From Geosiphon pyriformis (lineage: Eukaryota > Glomeromycota > Glomeromycetes > Archaeosporales > Geosiphonaceae): DNA of 64,000 nucleotides. A model generated the notes under the pieces. That model did not search any database and was not told the origin of the DNA. It saw nothing but the letters and a program-made list of their open reading frames with translations. Below are positions 1 to 10,895 of this stretch, in pieces. The first letter of the stretch is position 1, and each line of letters begins with the position of its first letter. The stretch covers positions 119,721-183,720 of the forward strand of contig JAAOMT010000531.1 in assembly GCA_016748015.1 (NCBI GenBank), written 5' to 3'. The position numbers were made by a program, and so were the translations under genes.

Positions 1-727
1 AATGGATAGCAAGGGAGAACAGGATTGTAGGGTAATAAAAAAGATCAAAGAGAATTCAACTTCAAAGAGTGAATTGAATAAATATGGATTCAATATGTGA
101 GATCAGTCTCATAAAATATCTTAGTTACTATGCTTTTTAAAAGATAACTGGAGAATCTAAAGGTAGAGAGATAGTCCATACTGTCAACAAATGATCACAC
201 CTGGTATAATTTTATGCTTCATATCAGCACTCTTAGAATTCAATATTAGGTATCAAATATGCTCTTCAGTCACGTTTTATTCAATAATCTTCAAATGCTG
301 TAATTACATATTTCAGAAAAAGAGTAGATAAAGGCCAACAAATATCTTTTATCCTAAGATGTTTGGATATTTGAAGGTAGGGAAAAGGAATTTAGTGATA
401 AAAAAAGGATTGAGATGAAGTTGTTATTTTATTTCTTTTATTTCTTTTTTATTCTTACATATTTTTCTACAGCTAAAAGATTTTTTGCTTATATAGCTAT
501 TAAAAGTGGTCAATAATCAGGTCAACAACTAGATTAATAATCAGATCAATGATCAAGTCAATAATCAGGTCATTGATTAGATTAATGATTAGGTTAATAA
601 TCAGATTAATAATCAGATCATTAATCAGATCAATGATCACTTTCTAAAAATAGAGTGGCTAATTTATGTGACATCAGTGATTAATACATGTGATAATTAA
701 TAAGAAGTATAAGTTTCAACTGTAACA
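1..727 (-). repeat. LTR of the element 1/2 gypsy family, cut by window edge
   Basis: The sequence from base 1 aligns by eye with the LTRs of element 2 from about 24 bases inside their left end, so only the first ~24 bases are missing. It ends in GTAACA at 722-727, the family terminus. It contains the U3 array (about 511-640) and a minus-strand TATATAAG-type box near 489-497. The DNA right of 727 is LINE and not gypsy interior, so 727 is the outer edge of the insertion. It is therefore either a solo LTR or the right LTR of an element lying to the left of the window. Confidence 0.85.
511..640. repeat. U3 minisatellite of GATCAGGTCAAT-like units
   Basis: Degenerate tandem units of about 12 bases built around TGATCA/TCAGGTCA, in alternating orientation so that many units are near-palindromes. 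They lie between the LTR end and the minus-strand TATA box near 489-497. The same array occurs in all other LTRs of this family with different copy numbers. Confidence 0.8.
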
Positions 728-3700
728 GTATATTGAAATTTCAAGCAAAGATGCATTCTTCAACTAAGAATAAATAACATAAAAGCCAACTAAATTAAGC
801 ATATATGTATTAAGACTAAGATCAGAAGCAAATTAAAGATTGTAAACCAAACTACTGTTCCTAACAAAATCTGAAATTTATGCAAACCAAATGAGAATTA
901 GACTCCTAGGATCTAACTGTTTTTAATGATAAAAATTCTTCTAAGAGAAGCACATCTTATGATTATTCAAAAATTAATCTGCAAATATAATGCTAAAATA
1001 CTTAAGAGATTTATATATCTGAAAATATTTAACTTAATCCAAAACATCTATTACAAGAACTCCATTTTTGAATTGAAAAACACTGAGCAGATTATTGTAT
1101 AGATAAATTTTATTGTACAAAAAAATTTAAGCAATGCCAACAAGAAAATTGTTTACTAAATTGATCTTTAACCTGACTAAAAACCAAAAAAAATTATGAA
1201 GAACTCAATTCAGTATTTGCAAATCCATCAACTTATATTAAAAAAGCTAACCAAGAATACCATAAGTATTGGCAAAGTTTATTATTGATGTTACCTTTTT
1301 TTCTACTTGAACTTGGTCAAAAGACTTCAAATTGTACAGAAATAGATGGTGTATGACCTTATTTAAAAAATCATTCAGCAGATTGGTCTTGATTTTTAAG
1401 TTCTTCTTGATTAATTGGTCTTATTTATTGTATATGCTTTTGGTAACAAAGCTAAACTGAATTTTGTATTTGATAATTGGCTGTAAAACTGCAAAACTAA
1501 ATAAAAAAATTGTTTATCCAAAATGGTCTTGTACAAAACTATTGACACAAAAAACTTTACATCTAAGTTAGTCTTTTTTAAGCTCAGATTAAAGAGACCC
1601 TTGGTTGATAAGAAGATATTCAAATATTAATGAACTTTACTGGTCTTTACAACTAAAATAAAAAAACTATTAATATTTAAGAACATACTACTAGATCTTA
1701 AGTTTATTGAGATTGCTACTGTCTTTTTTGTATTTATCAAAATGTCTATGATATCAAAAAACTTGTTAACAATATTCAGAATATTCTGTATTACTATACA
1801 ACAATTGCCAATTCAAATTGTATTATCCATGAAAGCACCAGCAATCAGATATGAAGTTACACTTGTATTTATCTTAATTTTGCCAGTTTTGGAAACAAAC
1901 TTAGAATTTATATAGTATTTAAAAACCAAGTTATGTTTTTTTACTTTACACAAAAAAGAATCATAAAAAATCCTCCAAAAAAGAGACAAAAAAACTTCAT
2001 TCTGATTTAGACTATTATGTATCTTGTAATTATTAAACAAACTAAAATCCATTATTATCTTATTTTTATGGCCATTATGAATATAATCAAAGAATCTAAT
2101 AAATTTATTACATATTTTAATCTTTCTTAAACTTTTTTCCAAATGTAACCATCTCACTAAATTGTAAGCTTTTCTCATATTTTAAAGCACTAATCACATT
2201 TTTCTGCTTTTTTCCAAAACATCCTCTATTACAGACCTGACAGCAAAAATAAGAAATTGAGTTGAAATGCTCTTCAACACCAAAAAATTGTTTTTTTGCA
2301 AAACATTATGCTTGTTACAAGCTTCAAATATCTGATTAAACAAAACTTTTAAAAAAATCTTCTTTGCAGTTTTAATAAAAGCAATTAGTTTAATAATTGT
2401 TAAAACATCTTCTTATTTATAAGACTTTAGAATTATTAACACTCAAGTCTTCCTTCAGACATTAAGAACAAATTCAACATCTAAACACAAATTAAACAAA
2501 CACAAAAAAAAATCCAGAACATGTTTATCATACTATTTTCACATCTTATTGGAGATATTAAACAGTTCAGCAGTCTTACTATTAAAAAGCTCATCTATTA
2601 CCAACAAAAACTCATTGAAACCAATGTATTCCATAATATTAGAAAATGCTCTATTTTTAATATACTCAAGAAGTACAAACTGTCTTCTTTAATAAACAAA
2701 AACAGCATCTTCAACCTTATGTTTTTTTGTCTAATTCTTTATAATTAAATCCATTTTACACTTGACCAAATCAGGTTCCAAAATCAGATTGTCATTATTT
2801 ACCAAATAATTCAATATAATCTTTCTAAAAAGTTTTTTTAGCATGCTTCCTATTATCTAACTCTTGTTATTGGCAAAAACTTTTATGTATTTGATAATAG
2901 CAGCTTTAATTCAGAACTTTTTAGCCATTTTAGAATCTAATAACTTATGAGACCTATAAAACTTTCTAAAACAAGATAATAATTACTCAATCAAGATTTT
3001 GCTGTATCTATTATTGAAAATGTCTTTAAATTTCACAGTCCAAACAACATCCAGTCTGATCTATTTGAAAACCAAAGCCTAAACTCTTATTACATTACTC
3101 AGCTTATATGTTTTCAGAATTTTAGACACTAGCAATTCCAATTTGTAAGATCTAGAAAATACAATGCACTTAGAAATACCATAATTCTGAAACCACATTT
3201 TCGAAAAAATGGTATTGGCAGTAGAAATTATTATTTGGCTAAGAAGATTCCACATCTTATTAATGTCAAATTTCTTTTTACAGTTTTCAAAGTTATTGAC
3301 AGCAGCCAGAGCAGCAACTAGTAACAAATTTTTAAACTTCATTCAGATTTTTTTACCAATCCCATTAACTTTGAACTTTTATTTATTCTTGATAGTCTGT
3401 TTGTATACTAAAATAAATTGAGAACCGAAAAGTTTTTTCAGACCAATATCTGCCAAAACTACCATGTAATTAGTGTTAAAAAACTTATCTGGACAATAAA
3501 TCTGTTATTGAAAAAAATCTTCTTAAGGCTAACACTAATTAGAACAAAATTTATGCACTTCTTAATTCTTTTAAAGTTAGATCATATAGGCAATTTGCAT
3601 ATTGAAAAACCTCCAAAAGAGTTGTATAATCCCATATCCAAAAACTTCTTAAAACTTGCATTGCAACCAGAATTATTTTCATTGAAATTTTTCTTAAAAA

Positions 3701-4125
3701 TCACAAAAGTACTACCATTTAGTGTCTTAACCACTATTGAATTAACATTATATGTTTGAGTTAATTTTTTCTTCAGAGTAGTCTCAACATATAAACCCAA
3801 AATAGAAACTAAAAAACAATCCTTAAAAAGCAAACATATTGACAAAAGCCAACCAACTACTTTTAAGACTTTGCATATATATTTTGCAATATTATTGTTA
3901 ATTATTATAGCAACACCAAATCCTAGATAATTGAAGTCTACATCAGAAGTAAAAACTCTAATCCTATCAAATCTGTTTATAATTCAAGGACAAACTTTGT
4001 CTCTTAGCTTAGTTTTTATAATAATAGAAACAGAATTACTTTTATCTTTGTGTCAATAAACAATGTCTTTTTGTTTTACTAAATTGTTTATATTTTTTAT
4101 ATTGCACGTGGCAAATTTCCAAACC
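728..4125 (-). pseudogene. LINE-1 ORF2: AP-type endonuclease + reverse transcriptase, broken
   Basis: The endonuclease begins at about 4121 with a WKFATCN start typical of apurinic-type LINE endonucleases. A downstream FNEN motif lies around 3640-3660, where the usual GDFNEN has become KNFNEN. A linker follows, then the reverse transcriptase at about 2950-1411. The fingers/palm piece at 2178-1813 has the KAY..V.W.HL core and ends in FMDN, where the family has an F-x-D-D catalytic pair; the second Asp is lost by a G-to-A type change. The 1623-1411 piece aligns with LINE-2 at 32283-31984. Multiple stops and frameshifts make it non-functional. Its job was target-primed reverse transcription. Confidence 0.8.
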
Positions 4126-4132
4126 AGATTAC

Positions 4133-5227
4133 TTATTGAATTGAAAAAAATGTCAAAGAATCTAAACCAACATACAACTGATCTAATCTTACTAGAACCA
4201 AACTAATAGAGATCTCAAGAGCCACTATTTTAGATTCCAATTTACCAATCTTGAAAATCAGAATCTTTGATCTATTTACATCTAAATTCAAAACTGTATT
4301 ATTAGTAACTAAAGGAGAAAAAATAAGTAACATAAGTGGACCATCCAAAACTAGACACAAAGAAAGAAAAAGAGTAAGAAATAGACACCAAGAGTATTAA
4401 GTCTATAATGCTCAATTTTTACATAATACTAAAAACCTAATTAGTCAACAGCTTCAAAAACCACTCCAAGAAAACCAAGTAAGCATTAATAGAAGAAGTA
4501 TTTTAAACAACAGACAAATCTTTACTACTGTGTAATATATCAAGAGAAGAAAAACCAGAACCAGAACCAGAATGAGTATTGTTAAAAAAAGCAGCAAATA
4601 AATTTACTTGGACCTAAGACTGGTCACCAAAAACAGCAGAATAAGAAATAAAAACATTTTTCTTTGTTTATAATCTGGCCAACTAAAAACAATTTACACC
4701 CAAAACCATTTTTTTAAATAACTTAAGAGACTTAAAAATAGAAACATCTAGTGTATTATACTTTAAAGCAGAATGTCTGAATCTCTTATACTTTTTACAC
4801 TAAACCAAATCCATTTTAGTTCATGAAAGCTTCACATCATCAAAGATTAACTCTATATTAAAGACAGACTTTAGTTTTTTATCTGATTTGAAACCAATTA
4901 CAACATAGTAAACCCAGTTGTCAGTATTAAGAGAGCAATTAATAATGCATATTTTACTACCAGCTTTTTTTAATAAAATGTTCAAATTATAAGCTGTTGT
5001 TCTTACAGATAAAATAAACAAAAGTGCCTTAAACCAATCCCTAAAAGTCCAAATTCCACAATTTTTTACAGTCTTGGCTACATGTACTGAATTTTTTTAA
5101 TAAAAAATGACCACCTAGCCACCAACTAATCTGCTTAACTCAATTTAGCAAATTTTATCACAGTTTTTTGTCACATACTAATAAGTTGAATTTTAATTGA
5201 CTTAATTTGTCCAAACTCAAATACTAT
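4133..5227 (-). pseudogene. LINE-1 ORF1, C-terminal two thirds (nucleic-acid-binding protein)
   Basis: After the interruption by element 1, ORF1 resumes on the minus strand with VFEFGQIKSIKIQL, an RRM-like fold segment. It continues through 5021-4821 (RTTAYNLNILLKKAG...) and reaches a position near 4790-4830 where a CCHC zinc knuckle is expected. There the second and fourth metal ligands have become Tyr (CKKYKRFRHSALKY). The C-terminal segment at 4360-4133 looks helical. Several stops interrupt it. Such proteins coat LINE RNA. The family role is established for related LINEs; the assignment here is by motif only. Confidence 0.7.
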
Positions 5228-5893
5228 TATTATGGTTGAAACCTATATTTCTTATTAATTATTACATGTATTAGCTACTAATGTCATATAAATTAGTCAC
5301 TCTATTTTTAGAAAGTGATTATTGACCTAATTATTGACCTAGTTATTGACTTGATCATTGATCACTTTTGATAACTATATAAGCAATGAATTTCTTAGCT
5401 GTAGAAAAGTATGTAGAAATCAAGGAAATCAAATAAATAAAATAACAACTTTTATCTCAATCTTTTTCTTATTACTAATTTCTCTTTCTCTACCTTTAAG
5501 TATTTGAACATCTTGGAATAAAAAATCACTTGTTGGTTATTTCTTACCCTTTTCCTGACTTGTATAATTGTATTATTTGAAGATTATTGAATAAAGCATG
5601 ACTAAAGAGTATATCTGATACCTAATATTGAATTCTAAGAGCACTGATGTAAAACATAGAATTATACCAGACATGATCATTTGTTGACAGTACAAACTAT
5701 CCCTCTACTTTTAGATTTTCCAGTTATCTTTAAAAAGTATAGCAACTGAGATATTTTATGAGACTGATTTCATACATTAAATTCATACTTATTCAATTTG
5801 CTCTTTAAAGTTAAAATCTCTTTGATTATTTCCATTACTCTACAATCCTGTTCTTTCTTGCTATTTATTAGCTTATTACTCCAATCTGTAACA
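5228..5893 (+). repeat. Element 1 5' LTR (666 bp)
   Basis: Starts TATTATGG (family start TGTTATGG with a G-to-A change) and ends CTGTAACA. In order it holds the U3 array (about 5318-5372), a TATATAA box (5376-5382) and an AATAAA signal near 5590, consistent with U3-R-U5. The partner LTR at 20871-21608 is 72 bp longer, mainly because of array copy number. Confidence 0.88.
5376..5382 (+). promoter_or_regulatory. LTR TATA box, element 1 5' LTR
   Basis: TATATAA immediately downstream of the U3 repeat array and about 210 bases upstream of an AATAAA motif in the same LTR. The same array-TATA order is seen at 21091-21097 in the 3' LTR and on the minus strand at 10645-10652 and 17730-17737 in element 2. 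Confidence 0.65.
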
Positions 5894-5899
5894 TAAAAG

Positions 5900-5916
5900 T
5901 GGTGCTTCCTATAAGG
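5900..5916 (+). other. Primer-binding site candidate, element 1
   Basis: TGGTGCTTCCTATAAGG begins 6 bases after the LTR end. TGG complements a tRNA CCA end. A related sequence follows the LTRs of elements 2, 3 and 4 (TGGTGCTCTCTGTGAAG in element 3), so all four use a similar primer. I cannot name the tRNA. Confidence 0.6.
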
Positions 5917-5945
5917 TTGTCAAAATTCATTCTGTTTCTTATTGT

Positions 5946-7499
5946 ATGAGTGATTATTCATACCTGTTACAACAATTAGAAGAACACTTTGAAGCATACA
6001 ACAAAAATGATCTAGACTTTATTAAACTCAATCTTTTGCCCTCCTGCTTAATTTGCTTCCCTATTGAAGAACAATTCAGTAGATAATTCCAAGACTTTTG
6101 GAACTGGTTCTTAAATAAGCATTCAGCTAAAATCTACACAGTCTATACAACTTACTATTTCAATCAAGCTTATCTTGAAGACAACTTTAAAGAAAAAAAC
6201 AACAGCATTAATCAGCTTTTATATTCCACAACTTTTGAACAACAGCTCCTTAATTTCGAATATCTGAATCACCAAATTCACATCTGGATTGCTGCTCACT
6301 AGTTAGCTAAAACACCCTTTGAAACAGAAAAAAAAAGCTATCAAACTGCTTCTGTTTTTGATCTCTTCTTAAGTAAATCAGAACACTTTACACAAACAGT
6401 TACACCTAAACCAATGGTTTAAGACTCTCTGTAACAAAACATTCTGATTGCTCTCTAAGGTATACAGACTGCTTTAGGGTAAAGAAACAACACCCCATTA
6501 CTATTATTTAAAAGTGATGTCTAAGATCCAATTGAATGGTTGGATGACTTTGAGAGAGCTGCCACAGCAAACCAATATGATAATAAATACAAGTTCCAAA
6601 TTGTTGGTGGCTACCTCCAAGGCTTTTCTGCTACTTGGTTCTTACAAAAAACCAATGACAATGCTCAGCAAAGAATTATTAGATGGACACCAGCAAATGC
6701 AGGAGAAGATAACACTTCTTTCACTACTCAATTTGAAACAAAATTTAGAACTCCTATCTTGATATCCAAATGGCGCATGGAATTGGAAAAAAAAACCCAA
6801 GGCCCAGGAAAAATAGTAACTGAATATGCTAAAGTCATTAAAAAATTAATCAAGCATATAGACTCTGGTAGAAATTGGACAAAAGAGCAAAAAATTCATT
6901 CTTTCACAAAAAAATTGAAAACTGATCTCTCATATGCTCTTTGGTCTCTTCTAGTCCTGAAAAATAATCCCACAATGGATATGGCCATTGAACTTGTCCA
7001 GAAAATAGAAGACAACCAAAGAATGCACCTAAGATCTACTTTTTCAGTTTTTGCTCCTGCTCCTGTCATGGCTCCAGCTCCATAAATGACTGCTATCTCT
7101 TTTGCCATTTACACTCAAGACTCCAATAAACAATTAATAGACAGACTTACTGCTAACCTTGCTCAGCTATTAGAACCATTAGCCCAAACAGTCAAAGACA
7201 ACTAACAATTCCAAAGACCCAGAATTGAACCCTGCTTCAATCAGTTCCAACAACCATCATATCAAAGACAACAAAATCATGGCCCATCTGTGTGCTATCA
7301 CTGTGGACTAACTGGACATTTTTCCAGAGACTGCAACAATCCTCTATTGCCCTCTCCAGCTCCTAGAAATAATAACAATCAAAATAACAGAACTATCAAC
7401 AACAATGTCTCCAATCAAAGACCCAATCATATCAACATCAATTTCTTTAAAGAAGATTCTCTAGTTGAAGTCACTGTTTATCAGCCTTTAAACTGGTAG
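5946..7499 (+). pseudogene. Element 1 gag, broken
   Basis: Frame opens at ATG 5946 (MSDYSYL) and matches the element 2 gag along its length. The capsid-like part runs about 6540-7085 with W-x-D-D-F-E-R at its start. The nucleocapsid end has one CCHC zinc knuckle, CYHCGLTGHFSRDC, near 7293-7334. In-frame stops include TAA at 6084-6086, where element 2 has CAA, and TAA at 7084-7086. The reading frame ends TAG 7497-7499, one codon after the heptamer TTTAAAC, so Gag-Pol was probably made by a -1 frameshift. Gag forms the virus-like particle; this copy cannot. Confidence 0.85.
7487..7493 (+). promoter_or_regulatory. -1 ribosomal frameshift site TTTAAAC (gag to pol), element 1
   Basis: In gag phase the bases read T TTA AAC TGG TAG, an ideal X XXY YYZ slippery heptamer directly before the gag stop. 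The protease/RT frame (LVGAPPKDKNTSQPEKN... leading to MDEL at 7583) is exactly the -1 frame and is open from the slip site. The same heptamer and stop spacing occur in element 2 at 15623-15635. Confidence 0.7.
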
Positions 7500-9403
7500 G
7501 TGCACCTCCAAAAGATAAGAATACAAGCCAACCAGAAAAAAACCTCTTTTATGTTTTTAATTTAACTAATGATGATCATAATATGGATGAATTAACAATC
7601 TATACCTCTGACTTAACAAGAAAGAAGAAGAAAGCCAAGGTTAATTTCGTTCTAAATCTCAACAAAGTCTCAACTTCTATTGTTGACAACAATAAGCCAC
7701 CAAAGGCCAAAGTTTTTAAAAATCCTCCAAAGTTGGAATTTCTAGAAATAGTACAAAAATCTGGCCCTTATTCTGTTGTTAAAAATTTCATGGAAACTCT
7801 AGCACATATTACATTTGGCCAACTAATAACCCATCAACAGTTCAGAAAAAATCTTTGCAAATCTTTAATACCAAAGAAGAAGACACCAAAAACTAACAAA
7901 TGTTGTTATCAAGCTGAACTTGCTAATAACAGCAATATTACTTCTTTGATTTGTAAAGTCCAAGTGGCTGGCTACTTCATTGATTTGATTCTAGACAGTG
8001 AATTATCTGTCAATGTAATTGCCAAACACTTTCTGGAAGCCATTGGAAGAAAAATTGATGAACCTTTTACTCAGTCTATAACCAATGTACATGGTGACAA
8101 AAAAAAAGGTCTAGGTATAGCCAAAGCTATTTCTGTTTGCATCAATGATATTAGCATTGAAACAGATATAAAAGTATCTGAAGCAAAAGAATATACTATC
8201 ATTGTTGGTAATAAGTGGCTTAAGAAAGCCAAAGGACTACTTGATTATGAACTTTATGAGCTAATTATCAGATGTGGTGAAAAACCTATTGTGATTAAAT
8301 GCCATTATTGAACAACTCCTCTAGCAACCAAACAGAACCAAGAAGAAGAACAATCAGATGAATTAGATGATAATGAAAGCAATAATAAAGAGTAAAAATA
8401 ATAAGAAGAAACTGCTGAACTTACTTATATCATCTTTACCAGCAATGGCAAACCACTGGACAATGTTAAAATTAACAAAAAAGGAATCATGGTAAATGGC
8501 AAGCTGATCTGCTGGTCCTACTATGATATTTTCAGAAAAACCTTTGATAGAAAACCTGGCAAGAAAGCAAAATACAGTTATTGATGACATGGTCCTTATG
8601 CCAGATGCTGGTGTGATAAATCTTTGTATTTCTCTAATAATGAATATAAGTTCTGCCTAATCTATTACAAAAATTGGAAGCCAATTAGTTTGATACTCAA
8701 AGAAGAACTAAAAGAAGTACAGAAGTCCTTTGAGAGTGAACCACCTGAAATCCAATCACTAGTTATAGAACAAAGAGAATCTTCCTCTGAAGAAAAAAAA
8801 GTGTACATTGAAAATCTGTTGGCTAGAAATAGCCCAGTTATCTCAAAAGAAGGTGATATCTCTGGACAAATCCATGTGATACAACACACCATCACCACAA
8901 AAAAAACTCATCTCATTCATTTGAAGTCTTATCAATCCAATCAACATAATAATAAGTTTATCAAGAAAGAAATAAACCAGATGAAAGATCTTAGATTCAT
9001 ACAAAAAACCAAGAGTAAATGGGCTTTTCCAGTTATAGTAGTATTCAAGAAAGGTGGAACCCTATGCTTCTGTGTTGACTACTGCCAACTAAATGCCATC
9101 ACTATAAGAGACATATACTCACTCCCCAAAATTGATGCAATGCTAGATAAATTCAATAGTGCTGCTTTCTTTTCAACTATTGACTTAATTGCTGGATTCT
9201 GGCAAGTAGAGATGGATCCAGAAAGCAAAAAGAAAACTGCTTTTATTACAAAGTATGGTACCTATAAATTTACAATTATGCTCTTTGGTTTCACCAATGT
9301 GTCTCTTACTTTTCAATGCTTAATAAACAAAGTATTTGAATCAGTAAAAGAAAACTTTGTTCTGGTCTACTTGGACAACATAATGGTTTACTCAAAAATT
9401 TGG
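7494..9403 (+). pseudogene. Element 1 pol, first part: protease, Cys-rich linker, RT (broken)
   Basis: Pol opens in the -1 frame after the slip site. The protease active site at about 7994-8010 reads LDSELSV, where element 2 has LDSGSSV, so the catalytic DSG has lost its Gly. A linker rich in Asp, Glu and Lys follows, then an RT at 8624-9403 with the FCVDYCQLN and IDLIAGFWQVEMD motifs. The active site at 9368-9379 is YLDN instead of YLDD. The reading frame stops where the LTR-B solo LTR is inserted at 9404 and resumes at 17937 (DEHLEHLQKVFDL). Confidence 0.85.
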
Positions 9404-10145
9404 TGTTACAGGTGACTATTTCTGGTGTTGGATTAGATAACAAACTCATAACTTGGTGCTCAAATCTAGTTGCAATTAATAGTGATCTGAAGGTTTATGT
9501 CTGACAGATTTGTATCCAAAGGGTTTGGTTGAGTTCTTTGTATAATAGACAGAGATTTAATGGTAATAGTTTTTATCGGTAGCTTCCCAAAACCACAGTT
9601 TTGTCAATTTTTTTCTCAGCTTAATGGCCAGTATTCCTTCTGATAAGCTATTTTTAATCAAGTGTTCTGCATTAATTCTCAATAGAGTTAGTAAACAACA
9701 ATAAAATCAAAGCAAGAAATAAAGAAAAGAAAATAAAGAAAGAAAAGAAATAAGCCAAAGCGATTTACAAGTTAGTATTCCATTAATAGTCATGATCAAG
9801 AGCTATTGTTCCAGTGTGGTTAAGTATCAATTACTATCAACATAAAGTGTTGATAGTGGCAATGGGTTTGAGATAACAAACAGTTATTTATTTGTGATTT
9901 GGAAAGTTGTCTAGATGAAATCTAAACTGAGAGGTCTGTCTTTTTAGCTTCTAATTCTATTGCTATATATATATAATTGAAATTCCTCAATTCCTCAATT
10001 CTTTACAACAGAAATCTTGGAATTCCTGGAATCTTGCAATTCCTTTGAGAGAAATCCTGGAATTCTGAAATTTTGCAATTCCTTGTGAAAATCCTGTAAT
10101 TCTTGGAATCCTGTAATTCCTGAAAGGAATTCTAAAATTCCATAT
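9404..10145 (-). repeat. LTR-B solo LTR, left piece (inserted in element 1 RT)
   Basis: Begins TGTTACAGG and matches the left LTR of element 3 (33104-33920) collinearly. It runs into element 2 at 10146 and continues at 17859. No gypsy interior is attached and element 1's RT continues beyond the right piece, so this is a solo LTR of about 812 bp. The flanks are TTGG (9400-9403) and CTGA (17933-17936), which fit one duplicated CTGG site. Element 2's uninterrupted RT has CTGG at the matching place. Each copy has changed by one transition. Confidence 0.85.
9965..10145 (-). repeat. LTR-B U3 array of GGAATCCTGCAATTCC-like units beside TATA
   Basis: Degenerate tandem repeats of near-palindromic units such as GGAATTCCTGGAATCTTGC lie at the U3 end of LTR-B (minus orientation), with a TATATATA stretch at 9965-9975 just inside. 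The same layout is seen at 33724-33850 and 42981-43165 in element 3 and at about 45070-45205 in the diverged solo LTR. Confidence 0.7.
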
Positions 10146-10895
10146 TGTTACGGGTTGGAGTAAAAAGCTAACGGATAGCAAGAGAGAACAGTATTGTATG
10201 GTAATGGAAATAAACAAAGAAGGAATTACAATAAGGGAGCGAATTGAATAAGTAGGAATTCAATGTGTGTAATCAGTCTCATAAAAATCACAGTCACTAA
10301 TCTTTTCTTAAATCTGAAGATAGAGGAATAGTCCGTGATTGTCAACAAGATAACACTGCTGCTATTATTCTATGCCTCAACTCGGCGATTCTTAGAATCA
10401 ATAACAGATATCATTGTACTTTTCAATCATTTCTTTATTCAATGAATTACAAGAGCAAGCCAATTGCTTTTCAGGCTAATTCTAACAAATACAAATCAAG
10501 AAGGGGAAAAAATAAGGTATGTGAATGTCAACAAGTAGATACTTGAAGGTAAGGAAAGGGAAATAAGTGATTATGAGAGGAAGTAATTGATATTGTTTAT
10601 TTCATTACTTTGATCATATTTTTCTACAGCTAAGGGAATCATTGCTTATATAACTATCTAAAGTGGTCAACGACCAGGTCAACAATCAGGTCAACAATCA
10701 GGTCAATGATCAGGTCAATGATCAGGTCAATGATCAGGTCATTGATCAGGTCAATGATCAGGTCAATGATCAGATTAATGGTCAGATCATTGATCAGGTC
10801 AATGATTATTATCTAAAAATAAAGTGGCTAATTATATGACATCATTGGCTAATACATGTGATAATTAATAAAAACTATGTGTTTCAATCATAACA
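10146..10895 (-). repeat. Element 2 3' LTR (750 bp)
   Basis: Left LTR of a minus-strand element, hence its 3' LTR. It is about 120 bp longer than its partner because its U3 array (about 10663-10807) has many more units. A minus-strand TATATAAG box sits at 10645-10652. The last codons of the ORF after integrase lie inside this LTR. Confidence 0.9.
10663..10807. repeat. U3 minisatellite, long allele (CAGGTCAATGAT units)
   Basis: About a dozen units close to CAGGTCAATGAT in tandem, some inverted (GGTCATTGATCA). The partner LTR retains only about two units at 17745-17772. The two LTRs of one element are identical at insertion, so the difference arose afterwards, or one LTR has been converted. 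Confidence 0.85.

Larger units (their letters stand above)
728..5227 (-). mobile_element. LINE-1: non-LTR retrotransposon, main body (decayed)
   Basis: Minus-strand non-LTR retrotransposon with the ORF1 C-terminal half (5227-4133) followed by ORF2 with endonuclease and reverse transcriptase (4125 down to 728). It is cut on the 3' side by the LTR ending at 727, so the C-terminal RNase H and 3' tail are absent here. It is cut on the 5' side by element 1 at 5228. Its 5' end reappears at 21613-22329. ORF1 reads through the junction once one copy of the CTAT target duplication is removed. Many in-frame stops and Asp-to-Asn changes show it is dead. Confidence 0.85.

Noticed and set aside
10663-10807. 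Regular short repeats resembling a CRISPR array
   Set aside because: Units are contiguous without unique spacers, lie inside an LTR, and the genome is eukaryotic.
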